A stretch of DNA of 64,000 nt from Nipponacmea schrenckii. Lineage: Eukaryota > Mollusca > Gastropoda > Lottiidae. The notes below the pieces were generated by a model. That model searched no databases, was not told where the DNA came from, and saw only the letters and a program-made list of their open reading frames with translations. Each line of letters starts with the position of its first letter. The stretch's first letter is position 1. Shown in pieces: positions 26,178 through 39,700 of the stretch. The stretch is from positions 21,305,023-21,369,022 of the forward strand of contig CM060200.1 in NCBI GenBank assembly GCA_030562195.1, read 5' to 3'. Made by a program: the position numbers and the translations under genes.

Positions 26178-27284
26178 AAAAAAAACTGATGCAAATTAAA
26201 TAGTTGTCTTTTCATAAGCATTAGGCTACCCTTCTAATCAATGTTATTCTCTGCATAGAATATTAAAATTTGCGACGGGTCTTTACCTTACATCCTCATA
26301 ACTTTTTATATAAAGATTTAACTGACACTTCGTGATTCGCGTATAACCGTATCTACCGGAATGAATTCCCGCGTTTATTAATATATTAATATGGTCTTTT
26401 ATTAGTCTTTGACACGCATTGTGTCAACTCAATATTATGTTGGAAATTCTTACTCGTTAGGATTGATAGCTCTTCCATTCAATTTCAAATAATTGAACAA
26501 GTAACAAATTCTCTCTTCCGATAAAAAAATCCCACCATTTTTCCACAGTTCATGTTCAGATTTCATTCCCAACCGTCGCCATTGTTTACTTAGTGAACAT
26601 GTACTCGGTCATAAAAAAGCAGACAGCGTCTTCTTGAAGACTGGATAAGAAATTTTGCACCATGCGCACATACATTAATCAATTATTCCAAAAGTTCTAG
26701 TTTCCGTTGAACTGGTTTTACCTGATCGGATATCGTTGAGTGGAAAATGTTTTGATCCTGAAATTGTACACAACCTATAATTTCGATTTCTAAGTCTCTT
26801 CGGACCCAATTCGGACAATTGGCACAGTTCGGGAATTCGGAATTTTCAACAACAAAAAAACAAAAAAAAAAAAAAAAAACACCGCTCGGACATGAATAAA
26901 ATTAAATATCATATCATATTCTTGGCTGAAACTCTTTGACCTTGTCATCTTTCCACTGGTTTGGCATGTAATTTTAGGAAACAATCTGGTGAGGCTCAGG
27001 AGTGCTCTTAAAGGGGAAATATTTTTCTATACCTTGTATCATCACATACTATTTACATGTCAAACAAATCTGGCCTGAATTACTGTCGTAAAGGGTCGGG
27101 ATTAAAAAGTCTTGAAAGTAACTCCAGCTATTCCAGGAATTAACTCAGTGTAAGACATAACAGAAGCAGGAAGAACACTAAGATTAAAAGTACACCTACT
27201 ACTTCTAGGTTTATTACATACTACGTTTGAAAACAAATACAGGTGCACGTATCAAGTTCATCATATATATCTGGTGTTCTTAAA

Positions 27285-27690
27285 TGGATAATAGGTCTTA
27301 GGATGAACATAATATTTGAAAATTGGTTGATCGGTAGATGACCATAATATTTGAAAATTGGTTGGTCGGTAGATGACCAGTCATCGTTCGCGGCGGAAAA
27401 TTAAGGAATCATAGTACTTGGTAGACTAATTGGTTAAAGGGATATAGGTCTTAGGATGGACATAAAATTTTAGTTCTCAAGAATGATCTATATGAGTATT
27501 TATTCATCAGTGAACTTACCTGGTGTCATAAAGTAGCAGAATCTCTTAAAATCTTGAAAACGAAGTCATTTTTGAAAAACGCTTAATCTTATGTTATTTA
27601 TGGCAGCAGGTATATTTACTGATGAATAGAGCTCTTACTGGCCAAATTTAAATTTTCAAATTTTATGTTCATTCTAAGACCTATTATCAC
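27285..27690. mobile_element. MITE with terminal inverted repeats, copy 2, left end repeated
   Basis: The right end reads ATGTTCATTCTAAGACCTAT; its complement, ATAGGTCTTAGAATGAACAT, matches left ends at about 27293 (AGGTCTTAGGATGAACATAA) and again at about 27441 (AGGTCTTAGGATGGACATAA). The inner copy, 27438-27690, is the complete element shared with 640-882. Between the two left ends lie two tandem 35-bp units at 27308-27377. Confidence 0.75.
27308..27377 (+). repeat. Two-unit 35-bp tandem repeat
   Basis: CATAATATTTGAAAATTGGT followed by TGATCGGTAGATGAC occurs twice back to back with one substitution, within the MITE-derived sequence. Confidence 0.85.
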
Positions 27691-29461
27691 TTTAAAATTA
27701 GATAATTCTGTTTTAGTTTCTAAATTTAATATTCTTGATCTGATCGGGGGTGAGATTCGGTTTTTGATTGTGTGGTGTTAGTTACTCGGCCTTCTTGAGT
27801 TTGGATAGATACTGTAACCTGATGGTATTGAAAATATCAACTATTTAAATCACAAACCTAGAAATATAATGTAAACATAATTATACTATCAATATATGTC
27901 ATCATTACCCGTGGCAAATCTTACGTCTAGTGAGATCTGAAACGCTTCAATCTTTTGAACAAATCTATTTGTTAAATTAGCGTGACAGGGATTTATCCAA
28001 TGGGATGCAAGCCACACCTTGTCAATTGATACTTAGATCCGGTTAATTCATTATAAAGTACACGATCATTCAAGCGTAAAAGCCATGAAAGAAAATTAAA
28101 GCTTCAAAACTCCGCAGCCTACGAACCATTATTAAAAGTACTTTTCATAAAGTAGTCGTGATGTACAATATTTAAAAGCATTATATCATAAACAGGTCGT
28201 GCGGGTGAAATAAACACTTGATTTTCTGCGGAGCAATATGGAAATAATATAAAATGGGATCTACATATCGACGATCTTCATAAGCGCTTCTCAGAGCGAC
28301 AGAATATTAATCATTGGAATAATTTGCTTCATGGTAGTACAGTGACTGGCAAATAAGGGATTCAAATAGGTGTTTCTAGTCGTTTAAGGTGTACTTAGGA
28401 AAACTAAGACAATTGTACTATTCTGATATCGCGTCTAAAGATTGTGGCTGCTGTAACTTCAGAGTAACTCCCCAGATTATGACACCACTATCAAATAGCT
28501 TGAATGGTGAATGCGATAGTGACATCATAATCCATTGAAATCATATTGCAAAAACCGCAGAAGTCGCAATGGTAGAAATTCTTTACAAGCAATAAGTATT
28601 CTCGATACAAATAAACAGAAACTCTTTTGAAACCTTTTTAAAAGAAAAGTAGTATATTCATAAAAGAAGGATACACACTAGACCTACTTATTCATGGTCA
28701 ATCCAAGTCATAATCAGTGAGTCGTATACAAAGCAAACAAAACGTTTTTCGTGCTATGTTTTTTTGTGATTTCACATAAACTACTGGAGTATAGCTGGGT
28801 TTAGCAGAGTGTCGAAACATCCCAGTTTGTCAACAGTGGTAATGAGGATTTACATAACTCTACGACAGTGATGCGAATGTACATTTAAATTCAACAGTAA
28901 CCATAGGCCTAGATCAGCATGATATATCTATAACTTTAAGTGTTTATTTACCCGGACATGGTCTATAGCCATATCCTAATAGTAATTGATGTATGAATTT
29001 AATGAGGTCAGTGTATGAAATCCTGTATAGAGTCACCACACTCTCCGTTTGTGAGATACAGATTTGAATTAATAATGTAAGTATTTAATTTTTATCAAGT
29101 ACTCAAAATTTTAAGTATTGTTTTAGGAAAAATTTTTCCTCTCTCTACTTTTCTCAACTTCTGAATCCAGATGCATTGAATTCATTACTTACTCCGCACA
29201 ATACACTGATAACAAAATCAACTGTAAATTGTTGTATATTATACATAAATTATCGAAATATGTCAGCGATACAGATACCATCGACTGAAACAAAATATAC
29301 TATCGGCTTATGCACAAATGATTACGCTTGAATAAACCTTAATGAAACACACTCCTCCCATTAAATTGGGCGTTGCTGTTGCTTATATATTTACTTTTTC
29401 AAATCTATGAGATTGCATTTACCTTAACGTCAGTGTCGATAATATATATTTTATTCTTTAG

Positions 29462-32400
29462 GATCTGTACAATAATTTCAGTCATCGTCTTGTGCTTGAA
29501 ACCATGCGTGATAGAAGCAAATTTTGATTTCGACTTCTCTGTGAATACTCCACCTCCCTCTAATAATGTATGTACCCAAACAATAAACCTCTGTAGCCTG
29601 CCAAATTATTGTCGACACAATGGGAAATGTAACTTTAATACAACATCATGTGTGACTACTTGCCGTTGTGTCCCTCCTTACACTGGTAAAAGATGTAGAG
29701 AGAAACAATGTCCCGATGGATGTAGTGGTAACACTACACTGTGTTTAAATGGAGGATCGTGTATTATAAATACTGATACGTGTGGACAGCAGTGTGATTG
29801 TCCAGAAGGTTATACAGGGCTTAACTGTGAATCTGACATCCAAGTTAGAAACGATTCAGAGACTGACCAGGAGTGTCCAATCGGTAATCCCTGTGACATC
29901 ATGGTCTTTTGTTTAAATGAGGGAATATGTGAACAAAATAAAAGCACGTGCACACCGTATTGCCATTGTCCAGAGGCTTTCACTGGGTCCCATTGTCAAA
30001 CAGTCATTGATGAACAGGATTCCTCAGACGCATCCACAATGTCTACCACATTTATCTCACCAACAAGTCTGGCGCCATTGGCTTTAAGAAGATGTGCCCC
30101 TGGCTTTGTTTGTAAACATGGTGTATGTGATCAAGAGAAGTTACAACAAAACAAGTTTATGTGTGTCTGTGACAAGGGATATATAGGAACTCTCTGTCTA
30201 AAACCATGTAGAGTAGACTGTGGTGAATATGGAAATTGCTATTTAGATGGTAAAACAGAAAAATGCGCCTGCCATCCAAATTGGGTTGGAGAAAATTGTA
30301 CTGATCCTAGACCAACATCCGGGTCAGTAATAGAACCAGGTTAGTTTAGAAGAATTGATTCTGAATTTCTTTGATGGTATAAAGTTGTTGACATGTAAGA
30401 TTTACATTTTAGTGGGTGGACATTTTTAAAGCTCACATTATGTGCATACAAAACTACGCGCCAGAACTCTATAATCTAATCACGATCTTTGTAAAATGCA
30501 TGACCAAGTATGGAGTCTTACCTTATTTCAACAGTCTGCATCGAAAGAACGTTTTCATGCAGCGGGTACATGGCTTGCCAAAAAGGGATATGAGTTCCTG
30601 CTTATAAAACTAGGTGGAAAATCAATCGTTTTCCTTCTACATGTATATTGAATAATAGTAGACTATGGTCGATTCAAAATTGCGCATAGGCCTACACATA
30701 AAAATAGGGATTATTGGGAATTAACATATATGCGGCAAATACAAATTACATCCACATATTATAATGATTTTAATGGTGATCTTGTTTTTTTTTAAATACC
30801 GACACTCAGTTTCGTATAGTGCAAACCTTTTCGTGTAGGCTACATCTACATTTCCCTGTGAATGCGACAGGATTCAGAATTCATAAGGCTTCGCATCACG
30901 TGTTATTTCCTGCTTATTATCATTGCATAAAATGTCATCCCAAACTATGTTTTGTGAATGTTTCTCTTTTCAGTCGACGCTGGCTGGGTATGGTGGGTGG
31001 CTGGTAGTTGTATTGGACTATTAGTAATATTGGTATTTTTACTAATTGTTCTACCAGTTTGGTTATGGAAGAGAAGAGAAATATTCATAATGAAGATTGT
31101 ACACTACATGCAACCATATGAAGATTCTGGTAGATATTTTTTTTTCAACTTTAACATGATTGACATTATTGTTTTCAATACAGGCTTAATGGTTTAAAAG
31201 GATTGTAGAGAGGTTTTCTAAATTTTATGTGTATCGGGAATACGGATAGCATCAATTTTCACCATTTCAATCTAATGTCAAACAGTGTTTGATGAAGCGA
31301 ATTAAGCTTGAACATAATATTATAACTAAAGCCTCTGCGCTTAGAGTCAAACATTCAGTTTCAGTGCAAATCAAAGACGTCTGATTAAAAATGAAATTGT
31401 ATAAATTGTCCCAATCATTATCCCCGATCAGCGTAAAAAAATAGAAAACCGCTTTACGCCATGAATTGCAATGTGCTACCACTTTTTCGGACATTTTACA
31501 AAGCCTGGTTTTGTTTGTAAACACCTCCTCCAGGGTTATTTTTTATATAGATCTACATGTAATTTGATATAATGTATTTGTATAATCTTTGATGTCATTC
31601 TCAGCTGTGCCTGATTGGGCTCCGTATAAAGTCTCGTCTAGGCGACTTGATGATTCTACCTTTATCAGCAACTGAGATTTGGCCAATGAGCTATATTTAA
31701 TTGTAGTAGTTGAGGGTTAAGCTGTGACAAACTTTACAAAAACAATGAATACCGAGAATGATATATTTTTCAATCTTATCATTTCAGATGGCAAACTTTT
31801 TGATGCTTTCATTTCATACAAATCACATCCTGATGACGAGGGTTTTGTTTTAAATCAAATTTTCCAGAAGTTGGAAAAAGAATTGGGTTTTAAACTGTGT
31901 CTACATTTCAGGGACTTTCAAGTCGGCGAAAGTAAGTATTGTGAAAAGTTGTTGAAAAGTTTTTAACGTGATTTGAAATGATAATTACAATTACAATTCT
32001 TTGGAATCAAATTCTGGAAGAACTTCAGTATATAAAATTTGAAAATTAGTCTGTATTTATTATAGAATTGAAATAAATTCTATAAGGTCGTTTGTAAATA
32101 CAAAATATAGCACCACAGATCTCAATGTTAGAAATAATGGGGTATGATAGGGTAAAATACAATAAATTTCTTATCTTTTCAGCAATTGCCAACAATATTC
32201 TGTGGGCAGTAGAAAATAGTAGAAGAACGGTGTTGATTATTTCGCCCAACTATCTAGGAAGTCAATATGCTCAGTTTGAATTTCAAACCGCCCATCTGGA
32301 ATCCTTAAATCTCCACTCCAGAATAGTACCAGTAATATATAAAGATATATCACAACATCAAGAGAGTATTGATGCCACTTTGAAACACATCCTGAGAACC

Positions 32401-32703
32401 ATCACCTACCTGGAGTGGCCTAACATTGAAGACGAAAAAAAAGAAAGCAAGTTTTGGAAACGACTTGCTCTTTCACTGCCGAAACGTAAAGAAATCGATA
32501 GTAAAACCATCGAGTCGAAATTATCATCGTCTAAAGATCTATCTTATAATCACATCAACTTACTCAGTTATAAATCATTGAACAGTAAAAGCACAGAGAC
32601 CATTTGGACTGACATTTCACTGAATGGTACTAAGGACACTGGTAATTACCATAAAAATATCGTGAGCAGTAGTGGGGATGTCGTTATGAATATGACTGAT
32701 TGA
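29462..32703 (+). CDS. EGF-repeat transmembrane receptor with cytoplasmic TIR domain (5' end not found)
   Basis: Exons 29462-30339, 30974-31129, 31788-31931 and 32183-32703 join in phase and give about 565 residues. Exon 1 starts after TTCTTTAG one base into a codon, so at least one 5' exon, with the ATG, is missing; its first residues (ISVIVLCLKPCVIEA) look like the end of a signal peptide. Five EGF-like modules with typical CxCxxGYTGxxC ends fill the ectodomain. A TM helix (about 298-320, SCIGLLVILVFLLIVLP) and a basic WLWKRRE stop-transfer follow. The TIR domain has box 1 FDAFISY, box 2 CLHFRDFQVGE, then ANNILWAVENSRRT, a helix with the QFEFQTA Glu, and box 3 FWKRL. A tail of about 75 Ser/Lys-rich residues ends the protein. 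By family it should signal by TIR-TIR contact with an adaptor such as MyD88, but the BB-loop proline is replaced by Val. AATAAA lies about 40 bp after the stop. Confidence 0.85.
31190..31290 (+). repeat. Dispersed repeat fragment, second copy of the 3.1-kb family
   Basis: AGGATTGTAGAGAGG, TTTTATGTGTATCGGG and ATAGCATCAATTTTCACC parallel 3130-3210 in order and spacing. Intronic in the EGF-TIR gene. Confidence 0.5.
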
Positions 32704-32741
32704 AACGATGCTGTAATTGGTCAAGTATAATCTGATCTGAC

Positions 32742-32747
32742 AATAAA
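32742..32747 (+). terminator. Polyadenylation signal of EGF-TIR gene
   Basis: AATAAA about 40 bp past the TGA stop. Confidence 0.55.
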
Positions 32748-33757
32748 CTACGTGTGACGTGTAATGGCCAAGGATGAGGGCCTTTTTTTTCAAGACGAGA
32801 TTTGGGACTTTTTAAAAAAAAAATCATTTAGTGAATTCCGGTGAATATCAACCTTTGGTGAGATCTTTAATATTCGGTTTCGAGAATTTTTAAGACGTTC
32901 CATTAAATGTGCGTTTTTCGTCTGTTATGACATATAAAGGCCCAAATAGCGTCTAATGACGATTTTGGTCGACGAGTATTAAAAGTCAATTAATAATTTT
33001 GAATCTGGAATAAATGTAAATAGTCGCAAAGCAGTATACCAGATCTGTTAAAGAGCTTAACAAAGGCATTATTATAACTACCTTGTATGAATTCTTTTTG
33101 TCTAAATATAGATTTGTATTTTTTCACTTTTCGTTTAATGTATATTTCTAAAGGATAAATTCTTGTATTTGAGTATTTGTTCATATAACTCGATAAACAA
33201 CAAAAGAAATCAACTCCACAAAATGGGTATGAAAATTTATAACGCATAGCCATAAATACATATAAATGTACATATTCAACGACAAGATATCCTTATTCTC
33301 TAGCAGTCGTGGAAATCCAGGGTACCACAACTGCGGTTCTTGTTTGGGATAAGAGAAAGTGTCGTTCACCTTGGGACAACTATGGAAAAATCCATTCGAA
33401 AATCTGACCTATTTGCCTTTATTCTCCGGACTTCAGAATGAACAAGTGTGGGTTCCAATTCTACTAAACAACTAAATAAGATGGGAATCGAATGAAAACA
33501 ATGGACTTCGTGATTTTTTGTTTATAAATGGTTAACAATTGGTCACTATGTGATGTTCTGAATCATATTGGGACCGAGCTCAATGTTGGCTGCATTTGAA
33601 ATATCCTTTCCATTAACCACAGTGATACAGAGTAACTAAATTCTCCAGTAACTAACGTTCACCAAAGATAAATAAACAATAGTTTTACATGGCCTGTTTC
33701 TCAAGCCTTATTTTTTTACATTTTCAAAATTTTAACGAATATAAATATAACATTGAA

Positions 33758-33763
33758 TTTATT
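33758..33763 (-). terminator. Polyadenylation signal of minus-strand collagen/EGF gene
   Basis: TTTATT on the plus strand (AATAAA on the coding strand) about 30 bp past the TAG stop. Confidence 0.55.
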
Positions 33764-33791
33764 ACAATGGAACAGGTGAGGATGATAATAG

Positions 33792-36700
33792 CTAATAATA
33801 GTTAACTTCAGGTAAGCGACTAGAATAAGGCGCGCTTTTATGTGAACGTTGGTCTTCCCATGCTTCAGAATATCTTCTACTCGCGTCATCCCGATATCTG
33901 AAATCGTCTCGTCTGCGACTCTTTCTTATAAACAAACATGCTAGAATTATTATGGTAAGTACACTGAGAATAATTAACCAAACAATAACCCCGATCATAG
34001 TCATTCTGCTAAGTAACCCAGACCCAGTTTCACAACTTTCTAGTGCGGCTGAAAGAACAATATTTGAAATACAGGTCAGTAGCTTCAATATATATGTATC
34101 CAATCAAATAAAAGCTCACAATTCAAATGAGTAATACACTAATCTAGACACTTCTATCAGAAGTGAAAAAAAATTGCATTAGAGAATTTCAAGTCCATTG
34201 TGCTTGCATTATTATTCCATATCTATATATAATTAGAGATTTTCAGTATTCAGATTCTATAACTTATGTTACCTGTGTTAGGTACATTAGACTGTACAAC
34301 CGATTCTATAACTTTTGGTATACATCGTCTACTCCCGGGTATATTAATACATTTCTCATCATCTGCACAACCACCATCATTCGATTTACATTCATCAACA
34401 TCTGCAAAATGAAAATGAAATGAAAGGAGTTTAAACCCTACTCTTCTCCAACTTACGGGCTAATGAACACGGGCAACGCCATGCAATGTGCAATGAGGGT
34501 TATTTTGCTAGGACAGCGCCATAAGTCTACTCTTTGTGCGATTTACAACTGTCGGCCTTAAACGTGCACAGCCTGTAGCACACGGGGCCTCGGTTAATTG
34601 TCCCATACGGAAGATTAGACGCTTTCCCATGTACTAGTAAGTCCCCCGACCTGCATTGGCTACAAGGGGAAAACAAATCCGCATATACACCTCGACCTTT
34701 TGCCGGGTTTGAACCCTGGATTTTCAGGTTAACAAGCATCTTACTCGCTGAACCACCGCGGCTCCCTGAAGCAAAGCAAAATATGGGGTTATAAACATAA
34801 TCCTAAAGCTTGACATTCTGTTACTTTACTTCCGCAAGTCTCACCTTTACAAGTTCTTCTATTTGGAGAAAGTACAAAACCGTCAGGGCATGAACATTCA
34901 AAGGAACCGATCGTGTTCTTACACGTTTCTTGACATCCACCATTGTATGTTCCACATTCATTGGCATCTAAAGTGTGAATTTTTATAAGATTATAATGCA
35001 GTTTCCAGTTTGTTCTCATCTTATTGTCACTTTTTTTGAGTGATATTGCTATTGAACACATCTTGTACAACTAGTACGAAATAGAATCAATTGATTCACC
35101 CTCTTTGAGTATTAAATGTCGGTGTTCAATTTGTATAAAACTGTGGATCCAAATACACCTAACCAAGTTCAAAGCTCAAGGGGGTAATATTTTGAAAGAT
35201 AGTTTGCCAGGCAAGGTAACATTTCATCAAAATCCTTTGAACCTGCAGTTTCTATGCACCCACAATACCATTTCGATGCAATTTTAAGTCAAAGGCAATA
35301 ACTCAAAAACTGTTAGTGGAAAATCGTCAAATTCAAACTTGATCACCACCTTATCAATTCCAATGCGCATACCAAGTTTCATTAAAATCCATTGAAAATT
35401 GCAGCCTCTATTGCACCCAGAATAAAATTTTGACGCAATTTCACTAAGTCAAGGGCAATTACTCAAAAATATTCATCGAAAAAATTGTCAATTTTAAACT
35501 TGAATGCCGTTTTATCTATTTCAATACTCTGTCCAAGTTTCATCAAATTCCATTGAAAATTGTAGCCTCTATTGCACCCACAATAAAATTTTAAGGTGAT
35601 TTTACTAAATCAAGGGCAATAACTTGCAAACCATTCATCAAACAATAGTCATATTCGAACTTAACTGGCGGCTTATAAATTTCAATGCTTACACTAAGTT
35701 TCATTAGAATCCATTGAAAATTGTAGCTACTATTGCCCTTCAAGAAAATTTTGATGCTATTTTACTAAGTCAAGGGCAATAACTCGAGAACAGTTTTTCG
35801 AAAAATCGTCGAATTCAAATTTGACTACCATCTTATAAATTCCAATGCTCACACCAAGTTTCATAAAAATCCATTAAAACTTCTAGCCTCTATAGCACCC
35901 ACAATCAAATTTTACCAAATCAAGGACAAAAACTTGCAAACAGTTCATCAAAAAATCGCACTATTCGTACTTGACAGGCGTCTTAGCAATTCAAACGCTC
36001 ACACCAAGTTTCATAAAAATCAATCGAAACTTCTAGCCTCTATTGCACCCGTAATAAAATTTTGACACAATTTTACCAAATCAAGTGCAAAACTCAAAAA
36101 TCGTTCATCAAAAAAAGCGTCAATTTCGAACTTGAATGCCGTCTTATCAATTCCAATGCTCACACCAAGTTTCATCTAAATCCGTTGCAAATTTAGCTTT
36201 TATTATGTCTACAACAAATATAAAGGCAGGGATAACTCAAAAACCGTTCATCCAAAAAATATGTAAATCGAACTTGACCGCCGTCTTATCGATTCTAATG
36301 CTCTCACCAAGTTTTATTACGAGAACTACGAGATAGTAGTTTCCCCCCCCCCCTCTATCTAAATCTGCCAGTGCCAGGATATATGGCTGTCTCCCCGAGC
36401 GGGTGTAAGAAAACATTCATTTGAATCGTGTAGGCGACAGTACTTCTCGTTAAAACTGAGTTCTGAAACCACTTTTTTTAGGGTGGTGAATGGCTCAGTG
36501 GTTAGCGAGTTGGACTGTCGTCTGCTAGGCGACTAGGTGCCGTGGGTTCGAATCCCGATCGGTGCGAGGAAATAAAAATTAGGTCTGATTCCTAGGCCCG
36601 TGCTTTCCCGGAACTACGAGATAGTAGTTTCCCCCCCTCTATCTAAATCAAAAATATTCATCGAAAAAATTGTCAATTTTAAACTTGAATGCCGTTTTAT

Positions 36701-39700
36701 CTATTTCAATACTCTGTCCAAGTTTCATCAAATTCCATTGAAAATTGTAGCCTCTATTGCACCCACAATAAAATTTTAAGGTGATTTTACTAAATCAAGG
36801 GCAATAACTTGCAAACCATTCATCAAACAATAGTCATATTCGAACTTAACTGGCGGCTTATAAATTTCAATGCTTACACTAAGTTTCATTAGAATCCATT
36901 GAAAATTGTAGCTACTATTGCCCTTCAAGAAAATTTTGATGCTATTTTACTAAGTCAAGGGCAATAACTCGAGAACAGTTTTTCGAAAAATCGTCGAATT
37001 CAAATTTGACTACCATCTTATAAATTCCAATGCTCACACCAAGTTTCATAAAAATCCATTAAAACCTCTAGCCTCTATAGCACCCACAATCAAATTTTAC
37101 CAAATCAAGGACAAAAACTTGCAAACAGTTCATCAAAAAATCGCACTATTCGTACTTGACAGGCGTCTTAGCAATTCAAACGCTCACACCAAGTTTCATA
37201 AAAATCAATCGAAACTTCTAGCCTCTATTGCACCCGTAATAAAATTTTGACACAATTTTACCAAATCAAGTGCAAAACTCAAAAATCGTTCATCAAAAAA
37301 AGCGTCAATTTCGAACTTGAATGCCGTCTTATCAATTCCAATGCTCACACCAAGTTTCATCTAAATCCGTTGCAAATTTAGCTTTTATTATGTCTACAAC
37401 AAATATAAAGGCAGGGATAACTCAAAAACCGTTCATCCAAAAAATATGTAAATCGAACTTGACCGCCGTCTTATCAATTCTAATGCTCTCACCAAGTTTT
37501 ATTACGAGAACTACGAGATAGTAGTTTCCCCCCCCCCCCCTCTATCTAAATCTGCCAGTGCCAGGATATATGGCTGTCTCCCCGAGCGGGTGTAAGAAAA
37601 CATTCATTTGAATCGTGTAGGCGACAGTACTTCTCGTTAAAACTGAGTTCTGAAACCACTTTTTTTTAGGGTGGTGAATGGCTCAGTGGTTAGCGAGTTG
37701 GACTGTCGTCTGCTAGGCGACTAGGTGCCGTGGGTTCGAATCCCGATCGGTGCGAGGAAATAAAAATTAGGTCTGATTCCTAGGCCCGTGCTTTCCCGGA
37801 ACTACGAGATAGTAGTTTCCCCCCCTCTATCTAAATCTGCCAGTGCCAGGATATATGGCTGTCTCCCCGAGCGGGTGTAAGAAAACATTCATTTGAATCG
37901 TGTAGGCGACAGTACTTCTCGTTAAAACTGAGTTCTGAAACCACTTTTTTTTAGGGTGGTGAATGGCTCAGTGGTTAGCGAGTTGGACTGTCGTCTGCTA
38001 GGCGACTAGGTGCCGTGGGTTCGAATCCCGATCGGTGCGAGGAAATAAAAATTAGGTCTGATTCCTAGGCCCGTGCTTTCCCGGAACTACGAGATAGTAG
38101 TTTCCCCCCCTCTATCTAAATCTGCCAGTGCCAGGATATATGGCTGTCTCCCCGAGCGGGTGTAAGAAAACATTCATTTGAATCGTGTAGGCGACAGTAC
38201 TTCTCGTTAAAACTGAGTTCTGAAACCACTTTTTTTTAGGGTGGTGAATGGCTCAGTGGTTAGCGAGTTGGACTGTCGTCTGCTAGGCGACTAGGTGCCG
38301 TGGGTTCGAATCCCGATCGGTGCGAGGAAATAAAAATTAGGTCTGATTCCTAGGCCCGTGCTTTCCCGGAACTACGAGATAGTAGTTTCCCCCCCTCTAT
38401 CTAAATCTGCCAGTGCCAGGATATATGGCTGTCTCCCCGAGCGGGTGTAAGAAAACATTCATTTGAATCGTGTAGGCGACAGTACTTCTCGTTAAAACTG
38501 AGTTCTGAAACCACTTTTTTTTAGGGTGGTGAATGGCTCAGTGGTTAGCGAGTTGGACTGTCGTCTGCTAGGCGACTAGGTGCCGTGGGTTCGAATCCCG
38601 ATCGGTGCGAGGAAATAAAAATTAGGTCTGATTCCTAGGCCCGTGCTTTCCCGGAACTACGAGATAGTAGTTTCCCCCCCTCTATCTAAATCTGCCAGTG
38701 CCAGGATATATGGCTGTCTCCCCGAGCGGGTGTAAGAAAACATTCATTTGAATCGTGTAGGCGACAGTACTTCTCGTTAAAACTGAGTTCTGAAACCACT
38801 TTTTTTTAGGGTGGTGAATGGCTCAGTGGTTAGCGAGTTGGACTGTCGTCTGCTAGGCGACTAGGTGCCGTGGGTTCGAATCCCGATCGGTGCGAGGAAA
38901 TAAAAATTAGGTCTGATTCCTAGGCCCGTGCTTTCCCGGAACTACGAGATAGTAGTTTCCCCCCCTCTATCTAAATCTGCCAGTGCCAGGATATATGGCT
39001 GTCTCCCCGAGCGGGTGTAAGAAAACATTCATTTGAATCGTGTAGGCGACAGTACTTCTCGTTAAAACTGAGTTCTGAAACCACTTTTTTTTAGGGTGGT
39101 GAATGGCTCAGTGGTTAGCGAGTTGGACTGTCGTCTGCTAGGCGACTAGGTGCCGTGGGTTCGAATCCCGATCGGTGCGAGGAAATAAAAATTAGGTCTG
39201 ATTCCTAGGCCCGTGCTTTCCCGGAACTACGAGATAGTAGTTACCCCCCCTCTATCTAAATCTGCCAGTGCCAGGATATATGGCTGTCTCCCCGAGCGGG
39301 TGTAAGAAAACATTCATTTGAATCGTGTAGGCGACAGTACTTCTCGTTAAAACTGAGTTCTGAAACCACTTTTTTTTAGGGTGGTGAATGGCTCAGTGGT
39401 TAGCGAGTTGGACTGTCGTCTGCTAGGCGACTAGGTGCCGTGGGTTCGAATCCCGATCGGTGCGAGGAAATAAAAATTAGGTCTGATTCCTAGGCCCGTG
39501 CTTTCCCGGAACTACGAGATAGTAGTTTCCCCCCCTCTATCTAAATCTGCCAGTGCCAGGATATATGGCTGTCTCCCCGAGCGGGTGTAAGAAAACATTC
39601 ATTTGAATCGTGTAGGCGACAGTACTTCTCGTTAAAACTGAGTTCTGAAACCACTTTTTTAGGGTGGTGAATGGCTCAGTGGTTAGCGAGTTGGACTGTC

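Larger units (their letters stand above)
26178..29461. other. Intergenic region between collagen/EGF and EGF-TIR genes
   Basis: A candidate ATTAAA signal for the collagen/EGF gene lies at about 26272. A poly-A/T tract sits at 26850-26880. A MITE with a duplicated left end occupies 27285-27690. From 27700 to 29460 I see no exon with recognisable coding signature. The first exon of the EGF-TIR gene should lie here but could not be placed. Confidence 0.5.
32704..33791. other. Convergent 3' intergenic region
   Basis: The EGF-TIR gene (+) and the collagen/EGF paralogue (-) end tail to tail here. AATAAA at 32742-32747 serves the left gene, and its complement at 33758-33763 serves the right one. 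No exon recognised in between. Confidence 0.6.

Noticed and set aside
29373..29461. Non-ATG start of the EGF-TIR ORF at 29373
   Set aside because: The codon is TTG, and a good acceptor (TATTTTATTCTTTAG) precedes 29462, so this is probably intron read-through.
36136..37521. Two identical 66-codon ORFs at 36136-36336 and 37321-37521
   Set aside because: They lie in the duplicated pearl-like body; the identity reflects the 1,185-bp duplication, not coding constraint.
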